Source of the DNA: Pseudophaeobacter arcticus DSM 23566
Lineage (GTDB): Bacteria; Pseudomonadota; Alphaproteobacteria; Rhodobacterales; Rhodobacteraceae
Direction: 5' to 3'
NCBI RefSeq assembly: GCF_000473205.1
Contig: NZ_AXBF01000004.1
Coordinates: 1 to 64,000, forward strand
Length of the DNA stretch: 64,000 nucleotides
Shown here in pieces: positions 52,960 to 63,700 of the stretch. The notes beneath the pieces are model-generated. The model saw nothing but the letters and a program-made list of their open reading frames with translations. It did no database searches and had not been told where the DNA came from. The translations under genes and the position numbers were made by a program. Position 1 is the stretch's first letter. Each line of letters starts with the position of its first letter.

Positions 52960-55900
52960 CAAAAGAATCCCCACCGGTGAGCGCCAGCAAAGACGCCCTG
53001 AAAGCCCATCTCAAGAGCCTGCTGCGCAACCGGATGGGCGGCTCTGAGGCGTGGTATCCGCTTAGCCAGGGTCAGCAGTCCCTGTGGTTTTTGTGGAAAA
53101 TGGCACCTGAAAGCACCGCCTTTTCCATGGTGTTTCCGATGCATATCCGGGGCGCCCTGGATCGCGGGGCGCTGGACCGCGCCTTTGCGGCTCTGGTCGC
53201 GCGCCACGCCTGCCTGCGCTGCGCTTTTGTCGAAGAGGACGGTATTGTGCGTCAGGGCAATCACCCGAACCAGAGCCCCCGCATCCAGCACCGGGATGCC
53301 GAGGGATGGAGCCAGGAGGCCCTGCAACAGGATCTTGAGGCAACCGCACGGCGCCCCTTTGATCTGCGCGGTGACGCCAGCCTGCGGGCGCATTTGTGGC
53401 GGTGCGGGGCAGAGTCCCATGTGTTTTGTCTGGTGATGCACCATATCACCGGCGATCTGTGGTCGCTGGTGGTGCTGATGGATGAGCTGCAGCAGCTGTA
53501 TGCAGCTCAATGTCAGGTCCAGCCGCAGTGTTCCGGCAGGGATGCCAACGTTGCGGTTCCGGCTGTTTTACCGGATCTGCCGGTGACCTATGGCGACTAT
53601 GTGCAGGCCATGCAGCTGGCACAGGAGGGCGGCAAACATCAGGCGGCGCTGGACTATTGGGCGCAGGAGCTGGCAGGGGATTTACCGGCGCTGGATCTGC
53701 CTACGGATTTTGCCCGCCCGGCCCGGCAACAGTTTGACGGTGCAACACATTTTCAGACCTTGGATGCGGAGATAACCTCCGGGATCGAGGCCCTGGCACG
53801 CGCCCAGGATACCACCGTATTTGTTGTGCTTCTGGCCGCCTATCAAACGCTCTTGCATCGGTTTTCCGGACAATCCCAGCTGATGGTCGGCACGCCGTTT
53901 TCCGGGCGCACCCTGCCCGGAACCGCTGGGATCATTGGTGATTTTATCAATATGCTGCCGCTGAAGGCAGTGTTCGACGAGACGGCCACATTTGCCAGCC
54001 ATGTTGCTGCACTGCGGGACCGGCTGCTGCAGGCGATGAAACATCAGGAGGTGCCGTTTTCGCAGATTGTTGATCGCCTCGCCCCGGTACGGGATCTGAG
54101 CCGTCCGCCGGTGTTTCAAACCACCTTTGTGCTGCAAAAATTCCACCGCTACGGCGCGCTGCAAAACGCCTTTTTGCCGGGAGAAGGCGAAAGCCCCGTG
54201 CCCTTTGCGGATCTGGAACTCAGTGGCATACCGATGGCGCAGCAGGATGGGCAATTTGATCTCAACCTGGAAATGAAACGTGACAGCCTGGGCCGGATGC
54301 AGGCGGCATGGAAATATGACAGGGCGCTGTTCTCGGGGGCTACAATTGCAAATATCGCGGCCTGTTTTCGGGTGCTGTTGCAGGGGCTGATCCAGCAGCC
54401 AACAAAGCCGGTGGCCCGGCTGCCGCTGTTGCAGGCCAGCGAAGCAGATGCGGTGATAGCGGCCGCCAAAGGGCCAGTTGTTGCGCCACCAGAGCAAAAA
54501 TCCCTGGCGGAGCTGTTTGAATACTGGGCGCATAAAACGCCCCAGGCCCCGGCGATTTCCTGCCCTGACCAGCAGCTGAGCTATATCGCCTTGCAAGACA
54601 GAATGCAGCATCTGGCGCGGGCGCTGGCGGTGCGCGGGGTCAGCCGTGAATCTATGGTTGCCCTGGTGCTGCCGCGCGGCTGTGATCTGGCGGTGGCCAT
54701 GCTTGGCACCCAGCGCGCCGGGGGCGCGTTTTTGCCGCTGGCGCCGGACACGCCGCCAAAACGGCTGCAACAGGTCATAGGCCTGAGCGACAGCCGCCTG
54801 GTTCTGACCTCTGCCGCGACAGAGGCGGCGCTGCGACTTGCTCTGGGCGCGACAGGCCCAGAGGTGGTGAGCATCGAAGCACTGTTGTCGCAAGCGCAGG
54901 ATCACGCCTTGCCAGATCTGCCAAGCCTGCCAGGGGACACAGATCTGGCCTATATGATGTTCACCTCCGGCTCTACCGGCACGCCAAAGGGGGTGATGGT
55001 TGAACATCTGGGCATGGTGAACCACAGCTTAGGCAAGCTGGAGGATCTGGGATTCAGTGCTGCGGATTGCCTGGCGCAGAATGCGCCGGCCAGCTTTGAC
55101 GTGGTGGTCTGGCAAAATCTGGCTCCGCTGGCCTGTGGTGGCTCGGTGCGGGTGATTGGCGACAGAGATATCGAAGACCCGGCGCGGCTGTTTGCCGCTT
55201 GTCGTGCCAGTGGGGTGACGGTGCTGCAAGTGGTGCCCTCCATGATGCGTGCCCTGATCGAAGAGGCCGAGGCCGCGGGCCAGCCACCGGATCTCGGCGC
55301 GCTGCGCTGGCTGGTCCCCACGGGGGAGGCGCTGCCGACCGAGCTCTGTCATCGTTGGTTGGCGCTTTACCCGGATATTCCAATCCTGAACACCTATGGA
55401 TCAACGGAATGTTCCGATGACCAATGCCACTATCGGCTGGTCAAAATGCTGCCCGAGGATGATATCGCGCCGATCATCACCGTTGGCACGCCGATCCGCA
55501 ACATGGCGGCCTATGTGCTGGATCCGGCATTGCATCCGGTGCCGCCGGGGGTGACGGGGGAGCTCTATATCGGCGGTATCGGTGTGGGGCGGGGTTATCG
55601 CGGTGACGCCGCCAAAACCGAGGCGGCCTTTTTGCCCGATCCTTTCTCTGATCGTCCGGGCGCCAGGTTGTACCGGTCGCGGGATATGGCCCGACGGCGT
55701 GCCGATGGGCGGATTGATTTCCTGGGGCGGCTCGACACCATGGTCAAGCTACAGGGGGTGCGCATTGAACCTGCCGAGATTGAAGCGGCGCTGGTGGCGG
55801 ATCCGCAGATCTCCAGCGCTCTGGTCCAGCCGCGCCCTGACCCCGAGGGACAGATGCGGTTGGTGGGCTATATCGTGGCTGCTGGCGGGCAGACCCCGGA

Positions 55901-56423
55901 TCATATCCAGGTGCGCGCCAACCTCAGCCAGCGGTTGCCCTATTCGATGATCCCGGATGTGCTGGTGGCGCTGCCGGAAATACCCCTGACGGCAAATGGC
56001 AAACGTGACGTGAAGGCGCTGCCGGACCCACCCTGGCCAGACCTGACGCGGGTCGAGCTGGTTCCGCCTAAAACCAAAACGGAACAGCAGATCGCGGATA
56101 TTTGGGCCGGGCTTTTGGGCCGCGACACTGTCTCGGTGCAGGAGGATTTCTTTGCCGCCGGCGGGGACAGTATCAAATCCATCAAACTGGCGGCGCGGGC
56201 GCAGGATCTGGGCCTGCCACTTGAGGCGGCGGATGTCTTTATCAACCGAACCATCGCCGCCATCGCGCAACAGGTTGATTTGGCTGCCCTGTCGCGGGCG
56301 GACAAGGACCAGCTCAAATCCATTGCCAAGGCCACCGCCAAGGAAAATATCCAAGAGCTGTTTGATCCCGCGCTGCTGTCCAGAGCGGCGCGGCTTGTCA
56401 CATTTGATCAGGACGACAGTTGA
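52956..56423 (+). CDS. NRPS module 1: C-A-PCP
   Basis: 1155-aa single-module synthetase. The condensation domain (about 30-470) has HHITGDLWS; Leu follows the catalytic-motif Asp where Gly is usual. The adenylation domain (about 500-1010) shows FTSGSTGTPKG, YGSTE, GELYIGG and the lysine of LTANGKRDVK. By eye the specificity positions read D-V-W-Q-V-T-T-D-D, with two acidic pocket residues, which suits a basic amino acid such as 2,3-diaminopropionate, the product of SbnA/SbnB (inference). The PCP serine is in AGGDSIKSIKL near 1073. No epimerase or thioesterase. Confidence 0.9.
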   Translation: MTKESPPVSASKDALKAHLKSLLRNRMGGSEAWYPLSQGQQSLWFLWKMAPESTAFSMVFPMHIRGALDRGALDRAFAALVARHACLRCAFVEEDGIVRQGNHPNQSPRIQHRDAEGWSQEALQQDLEATARRPFDLRGDASLRAHLWRCGAESHVFCLVMHHITGDLWSLVVLMDELQQLYAAQCQVQPQCSGRDANVAVPAVLPDLPVTYGDYVQAMQLAQEGGKHQAALDYWAQELAGDLPALDLPTDFARPARQQFDGATHFQTLDAEITSGIEALARAQDTTVFVVLLAAYQTLLHRFSGQSQLMVGTPFSGRTLPGTAGIIGDFINMLPLKAVFDETATFASHVAALRDRLLQAMKHQEVPFSQIVDRLAPVRDLSRPPVFQTTFVLQKFHRYGALQNAFLPGEGESPVPFADLELSGIPMAQQDGQFDLNLEMKRDSLGRMQAAWKYDRALFSGATIANIAACFRVLLQGLIQQPTKPVARLPLLQASEADAVIAAAKGPVVAPPEQKSLAELFEYWAHKTPQAPAISCPDQQLSYIALQDRMQHLARALAVRGVSRESMVALVLPRGCDLAVAMLGTQRAGGAFLPLAPDTPPKRLQQVIGLSDSRLVLTSAATEAALRLALGATGPEVVSIEALLSQAQDHALPDLPSLPGDTDLAYMMFTSGSTGTPKGVMVEHLGMVNHSLGKLEDLGFSAADCLAQNAPASFDVVVWQNLAPLACGGSVRVIGDRDIEDPARLFAACRASGVTVLQVVPSMMRALIEEAEAAGQPPDLGALRWLVPTGEALPTELCHRWLALYPDIPILNTYGSTECSDDQCHYRLVKMLPEDDIAPIITVGTPIRNMAAYVLDPALHPVPPGVTGELYIGGIGVGRGYRGDAAKTEAAFLPDPFSDRPGARLYRSRDMARRRADGRIDFLGRLDTMVKLQGVRIEPAEIEAALVADPQISSALVQPRPDPEGQMRLVGYIVAAGGQTPDHIQVRANLSQRLPYSMIPDVLVALPEIPLTANGKRDVKALPDPPWPDLTRVELVPPKTKTEQQIADIWAGLLGRDTVSVQEDFFAAGGDSIKSIKLAARAQDLGLPLEAADVFINRTIAAIAQQVDLAALSRADKDQLKSIAKATAKENIQELFDPALLSRAARLVTFDQDDS

Positions 56424-56440
56424 TCAGGAGGGAAACCCAC

Positions 56441-59400
56441 ATGCAGACCCCACAGGATCTCGAGGCCTATCCGCTCACGGCGATGCAGGCGGGAATGTTG
56501 TTTCAGTCGCTCTGCGCTGCGGACAAAGATCTTTATGTTGAACAGTATTCCTGTCCCCTGCGCGGGGCGCTGGATCTGGCGGCGTTTGAACAGGCATGGC
56601 GGCAGGTGATGACCCGCCATGCGCCACTGCGCACCGGCTTTGCCTGGGATGGTCTGCCGCAGCCGGCGCAGCTGGTGGTTCCCCGTGTCAAAGTCCCGCT
56701 GCGCCATGTGGATCTGTCGCAGCTGCCTCCCGAGAGGCATGACGCGGCCTTGCAGCAGGAAAAACAGGCGGAACGCCAGGCCGGTTTTGATCTGAGCCAT
56801 GCGCCGATGATGCGTCTTGTGCTGGTGGCGCTGCCAGCGGGGGAGCATCACCTGATCTGGAGCTGGCACCACGCGATTTTGGATGCCTGGTCTGGCCCCA
56901 TTGTGCTGGATGAGGTGCTGCACTGTTATGAGGCATTGATTAAGGGGAGGGAAATCGCGCTGCCGCAGGTGCGCCCGTTCAAGGATTTTATTGCCTGGAC
57001 CCTGCAACAGGACAAAGCCGCAGCCCAAAGCTACTGGCAGCAGCTTTTGACTGGGCTGGACAATCCGGCGCCCGTGGATCTGGGCGCTGCCATGCCTGTG
57101 AAAGCGAACGCGCCAAACTATGGGCTGCGCTTTCTTGATCTGGACGCCGGGGAGATGGACCGGTTGCGTCAGGCGGCGGCCCACCACGGGGTCACGCTCA
57201 ATAGTTTTGTACAGCTGGCCTGGGCGGTGCTGCTTGGTCGCTATACAGGTCAGCATGATGTGGTCTTTGGCACCGCCACCTCGGGTCGTCCGGCAGCTCT
57301 GCGCGGCGTTGAAACCATGGTTGGTCTCTTTATCAACACCCTGCCGGTCCGGGTGGCACTGGCTGCAGAGACCGATCTGACCGCTGCCCTTCGCGCGCTG
57401 CAAACGCAATTGCTGCGCAGCCGTCAGCACGAACATATGCCGCTTGCAGAGATCCAACAACTGACCGGGCTTCCTGCGGATCAGACCTTGCTGCACAGCC
57501 TGCTGGTGTTTGAGGATTTTGGCGAAAACACCTATCGCACCCAGGCGGGCGGGATCAGCCTTGGCGCGGCGGAGTTCACCGAGCGGGCCAATTTTCCCGT
57601 AACCCTGCTGTTCAGCGTCCGCGAGAGCCAGCAGATCGGCATCGGCTTTGATCGGAGCCGGTTTGACGCTGCAATGGCGGCACGCATTCTGACTCAGTTT
57701 CAGCAGGTGATGCTATCGATGGCGGATCTGGCAACCGGGCAGCTGGGGCAGATAGACCCGCTGTCCAGCTCAGAGCGGGAGCTGCTGACCCAGAACTGGG
57801 TCAGGGATCAGGCCTGGGCGCCCCCCGCGGATCTGGAGCTGTCGGTGGCGCGGGGGTTTGCCCAGCAGGTGCAGCGCTGCCCGGATGACATCGCCGCTGT
57901 GTTCTGGACCGCCGACGGCGATCAGCGGCTCAGCTACCGCGCGCTGGATCAGCGCTGCAATCAGATGGCCCGTCGGCTGATTGGGCTGGGCCTGCGCACC
58001 GGGGACCGGGTGGTGATCTGCCAGGAGCCCGGTCTGCACCGGCTGGTGGCGCTACTGGCGACGCTCAAGGCTGGGGGCACCTATGTGCCGCTGGACGCCA
58101 GCCTGCCCCCGGCCCTGATCGGGGAGCTCATTGCGGATGCCCGGGCGGCGCTGGTTCTGGTGGATGCCAGCACCATGGATGGCCTGCCTGACATGACGCA
58201 GGCCGCCCCGCGTGCTGAGGTCTATCTTTGTCAGGAGGATGGCGCGGACTGCCGGGATCTGCCGAACGGCCCGCTTGCGACCCTGCCCCAGGGGGCGGAT
58301 GCGGCCTATATGATCTATACTTCCGGCTCCACCGGACGCCGCAAGGGGGTGGTGATTGAACATGGCGCGCTGGCGCAGATGATTGCAGCCCAAAGCAAAG
58401 CCTTCCAGATCGCCAAAGGCGCGCGGGTGCTGCAGTTTGCCGCCTTCAGCTTTGACGCCTCGGTGTCAGAGATCTTTACCGCGCTTTTGTCCGGGGCGAC
58501 GCTGTATATGGCGCCGCGCAGGCAGCTGCTGCCCAGCCAGGAGTTCCTCTCCCTGCTGGCGCGCTGGCGGATCAGCACCGTGACATTGCCGCCCACGGTT
58601 CTTTCCCGTTTGCCCCATTGTGATCTGCCTGATTTGCGGGTGCTGGTCACCGCCGGTGAGCCCTGTCCGGCAGAGCTGGTCAAGGTCTGGGCACCGGGCC
58701 GGGTTTTTCTCAATGCCTATGGCCCAACGGAATGCACCGTCTGCGCCACCCTGGGGCAGGTGACGCCGGATGGGCGCAAGCCCAGCATCGGGCGCGCGCT
58801 GGGTCGGGTTGAGACCTATATTCTGGACAGCGACATGCGGGTCTGCCCAATCGGCGTCGCGGGTGAGCTGTATCTGGGTGGGCCACAACTGGCGCGGGGC
58901 TATTGGCAGCGCGCGACACAAACCAAGGCAGCCTTTGTGCCGCATCCCTTTGATGCCACTCCGGGCGCGCGGCTTTACCGCAGCGGCGATATGGTGCGAC
59001 GGCTGGAGGACGGGCAGATCGACTATCTGGGGCGGCGGGACCAGCAGCTCAAGCTGCGGGGCTATCGCGTTGAACCCGGCGAGGTCGAGGCGGCCCTGTG
59101 TCTCTCCCCCGAGGTTGCCGAGGCCGCGGTGCTGGCGGTGGGGGAGGGCGCGGATAAGCAGCTCACAGCCTTTGTGGCGCCCAATCCCGGTGCTGAGTGG
59201 TGGCCGTCGATTTCTGAATTTCTGGTCTATGACGATCTGGCCTATTACGCGATGACCAGCGACGAGCGGCGCAACGACAGCTATCGCGCCGCTATTGCAC
59301 ACCATGTGCCGGGCAAGGTGGTTGTCGATATCGGCACCGGCCCCGAAGCGCTGCTGGCGCGCTTTTGCATCGAGGCCGGCGCGCGCCATGTCTATGCAAT

Positions 59401-60772
59401 TGAGCTGCTGGAAGAGACCTATCTGAAGGCCCAGGCGCGGCTACGCCAGCTTGGCCTGCAGGATCGGATTACCCTGATCCATGGCGATGCCACCAAAGTC
59501 ATCCTGCCAGAGCCGGCGGATGTGTCGGTCTCGGAAATTGTTGGGGCGATTGGAAATGCCGAAGGTGCTGCCAGCATTATCAATGGCACCCGGCATTTGT
59601 TGCGACCCGGTGCGCAGGTCATTCCAGAGCGGTCGCGCACCCTGTTTGCCCCGGTACAACTGCCGGACAGGCTGCGGGCTAACCTTGGCTTTGGTCCGCT
59701 CGCCCGCCGCTATGTCGAGCGTATTTTTGACGCCAATGGCGGCCCGTTTGATCTACGCCTTTCGGTGCGGGGGCTGGGCTACGATGATCTTTTGGCGGAG
59801 CCGCAAAGCTTTGAAGATTTTGATTACCGCGATCAGGTGCAGCCCGAGTACGAAGGCGAGGCCCGGTTTGAGATTGCCCGCGCAGGCCGCTGTGACGGCT
59901 TTTTGGTCTGGCTCACTCTGGACTGTGGGGCCGGGCCGGTGCTGGATATCTTGCACCATGAACATTGCTGGTTGCCGGTCTTTTTGCCTCTGGACGCGCG
60001 GGGCCGTCAGATGGCTGTGGGGGATCAAATTGACGCCAGCTTTGGCGCCGTGCTCAGCGATGATGGGCTGCATACGGATTATCGGATTTCGGGGCAGAGC
60101 ATCGCGGCGCAACAGGTGCTGGGTTTTGACATCCAGGCCTGTCACCATGATCGTGGTTTTTGCAGCTCTGCCTTCCATGCAGATTTCTTTGCAAAAGGCC
60201 CGCTGCCGCTGGCCAAACCAGTGGGGCTGAATCCCGAAGCGCTGCGCAGCCAGGTGCAGAGGCAGCTGCCGGATTACATGGTGCCGCAGCAGATTGTTGA
60301 GATTGATCACTTGCCGCTGAACAGCTCGGGCAAGGTGGATCATCAGGCCTTGCGCCAAAAGCTGAAAAAGGCGTGCCCTGACGCTGGCCCTGATTTCGGC
60401 CCTGACTCCGGCCCCGTCAAGGCAACAGCCGTTCTGGATGGTTTTGACAGCCAGGAGGCACAGGTCGCCGCGATTTGGCGGGAGGTGCTGAACCAGGAGG
60501 TGACCCTGCAGGGCAGCTTCTTTGAGCAGGGCGGTCATTCGCTGCTGCTACTGGATCTGCAAAGCCGGTTGAGCGCCGCCGCAGGTCGCCAGATCGCGCT
60601 GACAGATCTGTTCAAATTCCCGACCATCTCGGGGCAGGCGCGCCACCTATTGTCGGCCACCCCGGAATTGTCTGGTACATCTGAAGCGGCAGCATCCACA
60701 GATCACACCCGCGCGGCAGAGCGCAAAACGGGGCGGGGGCGTATGGCCGCGCGCCGCCGGAGCCTGGTATGA
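56441..60772 (+). CDS. NRPS module 2: C-A-PCP with PRMT-like methyltransferase inserted in the A domain
   Basis: 1443-aa synthetase. C domain (about 5-440) with WSWHHAILDAWS. A domain from about 460: YTSGSTGRRKG near 626, YGPTECTV, LYRSGDMVRR, RRDQQLKLRGYRVEPGE near 870. By eye the code is D-A-S-T-V-A-A-V-C, close to published tyrosine/aromatic codes. Between motifs A8 and A9 (about 915-1255) sits a methyltransferase: SAM motif VVDIGTGPEALLARF, acidic VYAIELLEE, and SEIVGAIGNAEGA with a beta-barrel tail (HEHCWLPVFLPL) as in protein arginine methyltransferases. The A domain then resumes (LRSQVQRQLPDYMVPQQI, lysine in NSSGKVDHQ). PCP serine in QGGHSLLLLDL near 1367. The start follows AGGAGGG. 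Confidence 0.88.
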   Translation: MQTPQDLEAYPLTAMQAGMLFQSLCAADKDLYVEQYSCPLRGALDLAAFEQAWRQVMTRHAPLRTGFAWDGLPQPAQLVVPRVKVPLRHVDLSQLPPERHDAALQQEKQAERQAGFDLSHAPMMRLVLVALPAGEHHLIWSWHHAILDAWSGPIVLDEVLHCYEALIKGREIALPQVRPFKDFIAWTLQQDKAAAQSYWQQLLTGLDNPAPVDLGAAMPVKANAPNYGLRFLDLDAGEMDRLRQAAAHHGVTLNSFVQLAWAVLLGRYTGQHDVVFGTATSGRPAALRGVETMVGLFINTLPVRVALAAETDLTAALRALQTQLLRSRQHEHMPLAEIQQLTGLPADQTLLHSLLVFEDFGENTYRTQAGGISLGAAEFTERANFPVTLLFSVRESQQIGIGFDRSRFDAAMAARILTQFQQVMLSMADLATGQLGQIDPLSSSERELLTQNWVRDQAWAPPADLELSVARGFAQQVQRCPDDIAAVFWTADGDQRLSYRALDQRCNQMARRLIGLGLRTGDRVVICQEPGLHRLVALLATLKAGGTYVPLDASLPPALIGELIADARAALVLVDASTMDGLPDMTQAAPRAEVYLCQEDGADCRDLPNGPLATLPQGADAAYMIYTSGSTGRRKGVVIEHGALAQMIAAQSKAFQIAKGARVLQFAAFSFDASVSEIFTALLSGATLYMAPRRQLLPSQEFLSLLARWRISTVTLPPTVLSRLPHCDLPDLRVLVTAGEPCPAELVKVWAPGRVFLNAYGPTECTVCATLGQVTPDGRKPSIGRALGRVETYILDSDMRVCPIGVAGELYLGGPQLARGYWQRATQTKAAFVPHPFDATPGARLYRSGDMVRRLEDGQIDYLGRRDQQLKLRGYRVEPGEVEAALCLSPEVAEAAVLAVGEGADKQLTAFVAPNPGAEWWPSISEFLVYDDLAYYAMTSDERRNDSYRAAIAHHVPGKVVVDIGTGPEALLARFCIEAGARHVYAIELLEETYLKAQARLRQLGLQDRITLIHGDATKVILPEPADVSVSEIVGAIGNAEGAASIINGTRHLLRPGAQVIPERSRTLFAPVQLPDRLRANLGFGPLARRYVERIFDANGGPFDLRLSVRGLGYDDLLAEPQSFEDFDYRDQVQPEYEGEARFEIARAGRCDGFLVWLTLDCGAGPVLDILHHEHCWLPVFLPLDARGRQMAVGDQIDASFGAVLSDDGLHTDYRISGQSIAAQQVLGFDIQACHHDRGFCSSAFHADFFAKGPLPLAKPVGLNPEALRSQVQRQLPDYMVPQQIVEIDHLPLNSSGKVDHQALRQKLKKACPDAGPDFGPDSGPVKATAVLDGFDSQEAQVAAIWREVLNQEVTLQGSFFEQGGHSLLLLDLQSRLSAAAGRQIALTDLFKFPTISGQARHLLSATPELSGTSEAAASTDHTRAAERKTGRGRMAARRRSLV

Positions 60773-63700
60773 GCGCGATAGATTTTGACGACAGCGCCAT
60801 TGCCGTTGTTGGCATGGCCTGCCGGTTGCCCGGCGCGCCGGATATTGATGCCTTCTGGGAGCTCCTGGCTGAGGGTCGGGATGTGATCTCGCGCTTTACC
60901 CCAGAGGAATTGCTGGCGGCGGGGATCCCTGCCGAAGAGTTCCAGGCCGAGGGCTATGTCGCTGCCAAAGGCCTGTTGCAGGATGCCGATTGCTTTGATG
61001 CCGATTTCTTTGGTTTGGCGCCATCTGACGCGGCGCTTATGGATCCGCAGCAGCGGGTGTTTATCGAATGCGCCCATGGTGCCCTGGAACATGCGGGCTA
61101 TGGCGCGGTTGGTGTGGCCGGTGCGGCTCAGGTGGGGGTGTTTGGCGGCTCGATCCTGTCGATGTATCTGCTGTCGCACCTGTGGCCGAACAAACCGCTG
61201 CTGGATCAATCCGGGGTGTTTAGCGTGGCCGTGGGCAATGATCCAACCTTTCTGGCCACCCGCACCTCGTATTTCCTGAACCTCTCTGGCCCCAGTATGA
61301 GCCTTGGCACGGCCTGTTCCACCGGCTTGGTGGCGGTGCATCAGGCCTGTCAAAGCCTGTTGGCACTGGAATGCGACATGGCACTGGCCGGGGGTGTTTC
61401 GATCCACCTGCCACTGGTGGGCGGCTATCGCTACACGCCGGGTTCGATCCTGTCGCCGGATGGCGCGTGCCGGCCCTTTGATGCGGCGGCGGCTGGGACG
61501 GTGTCCAGTGACGGCTGCGGGGTTGTGACGCTGAAACGGCTGGAGGATGCGCAGGCGGATGGCGATACCATTCATGCGGTGATCCGGGGGTCGGCGGTCA
61601 ATAACGACGGCCATGACAAGATCGGCTTTACCGCGCCGTCGCTTACGCCGCAGGCGCGGGTCATTGCCGAAGCACAGGAGCTGGCGGGGACCGCGCCAGA
61701 CAGTATCACCCTGATCGAGGCCCATGCGGCCGGCACCAGCGTTGGCGATCCTGTTGAACTGGCGGCGTTGAAAGAGGTGTTTTCCCAGAGCAGCCAAGCC
61801 TGCGCCATTGGCTCTGTCAAAAGCAATATTGGCCATGTGGATGCGGCCTCGGGCATTGCCGGGTTGATCAAGGCGGTTCTGGCGCTGCGCCATGGGGCAA
61901 TCCCGCCCAGTGTGCATTTTTCCAGCCTCAATCCGGCCCTGGGGCTGGAGGACAGCTGTTTCTACGTGCCGCAACAGCTGCAGCACCATGACCCAAACCG
62001 TGGTCCGATGCGGGCGGGGGTCAGCTCCTTTGGCATAGGCGGCACCAATTGCCATGTGGTGCTGCAAGCGCCTGCTGCCGTGGCAGATCAGCCTGTCGCA
62101 GATCAGGACCGCCCGGCGCATCTGCTACAGCTTTCGGCCCGCAGCGCCGCGGCCCTGACACAGATGGCGCAGCAGTTGGCAGATGCACTGGAGCACCCCG
62201 GTGCGCCGGATCTTGCGGATGTCGCCCATACCCTGCGCTGCGGCAGAGCACCCAGGGAACAGCGGCTGAGCCTGGTTGCGTCCAGCCTGGCAGAGGCCAC
62301 CGGGAAGCTGCGCCAGCCCTTACCGGCCCAGAGTGCAACACCCCGGCGGCTGGCCTTTATGTTTCCGGGGCTTGGCGATCACTACCCGGCGATGGGCTGG
62401 GAGCTCTACTGCCAAGAGCCATTTTTTCGTGCCCAGATCGACCTCTGCGCCACTGAGCTGGCAAAACACCGCAGCGGCGATATCCGCGATCAGCTTTTTG
62501 CCGGAAAAGACTGGACACAGGCCTGCCCCGAGAGTGTCTCGACAGGGGTGCCTGCGGCAAAGCTGGACATGCGCGCCATGCTGGGGCGCGGCGGCAAAGA
62601 CACCCCGCCGGACCCGCTGGAGGATCCGGTCAATGGGCAGGCGGCAATTTTTGTCACCGAATATGCGCTGGCGCAGCTGCTGCAAAGCTGGGGGCTGCAG
62701 CCCTCGGCGATGACAGGGTACAGCATTGGCGAATTTGTCGCGGCCTGTCTTGCCGGGGTCTTTACCCTGCCGGATGCCCTGCGCATCGTTGCCGCCCGCG
62801 CCGCGCTGATCCGCGACCGCGCCGCTGCGGGCGGAATGCTGGCGGTGCCAATGGGCGAGGACGAACTGCTGGGGATCCTGCCCGCCACCCTGTCGCTGGC
62901 CGCAGCCAATGGCCCGCGGCTGAGCGTGGTGTCGGGGCCGGACCCGGCGCTCAGCGATTTTGCCACTGGGCTGCGCGGTCAGGGGCATAGCTGTCAGAGC
63001 CTGGCAGCGGGGTTTGCCTATCACTCTGCCATGATGGCAGAGATCGTCCCGGCGCTGAGCGCGGTGATCCGCAGCGTGGCTTTGGCGCCGCCTGCCATCC
63101 CCTGTGTCTCCTGTGTGACCGGCGATTGGCTGTCGGTACAAGAGGCCACCGACCCAGAGTATTGGGCAGGGCATCTTTGCCAGACCGTCCGGTTTCGCGA
63201 TGCAGTGACGACGCTGCTGTCGCAAGACGGCATGGCGCTGGCAGAGCTGGGGCCGGGACAGTCGCTTTGCTCGCATGCGATTGCCGCGGCACCCGCCACA
63301 GGGCACAACGCATCTGTCGCCCCGATGATGCGCTGGTCCTATGCGCGACAACCGGAATATCAGACCCTGTTGCAGGGGATTGGTGCGCTCTGGTGCGCCG
63401 GGGTCGAGGTAGATCCGGCGCGGCTGATGGCGGATAGATCTGCCCGCCGCGTGCCACTGCCGAGCTACCCCTTTGCCCGTCAGCGCCACTGGATTGCGCC
63501 GCCCGCAGCGACAATTGCGCCCGAGCGTGCGGCGCGAAAACCGGTGGCGGACTGGGCCTTGGTGCCGCTGTGGAAACCGGCGCCTCTGGCCTTGGGTGCA
63601 GCACCGCCGGCAAGGGCGCATTATGTGGTGCTGATGGATGGATCTGAGGCGGCAACAGCCCTGTTGCAGGCGCTGCGTGACAAAGGCGCAAAAGCCACGG

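Noticed and set aside
62340..63480. Trans-AT PKS
   Set aside because: A full acyltransferase domain with nucleophile serine is encoded in cis after the ketosynthase.
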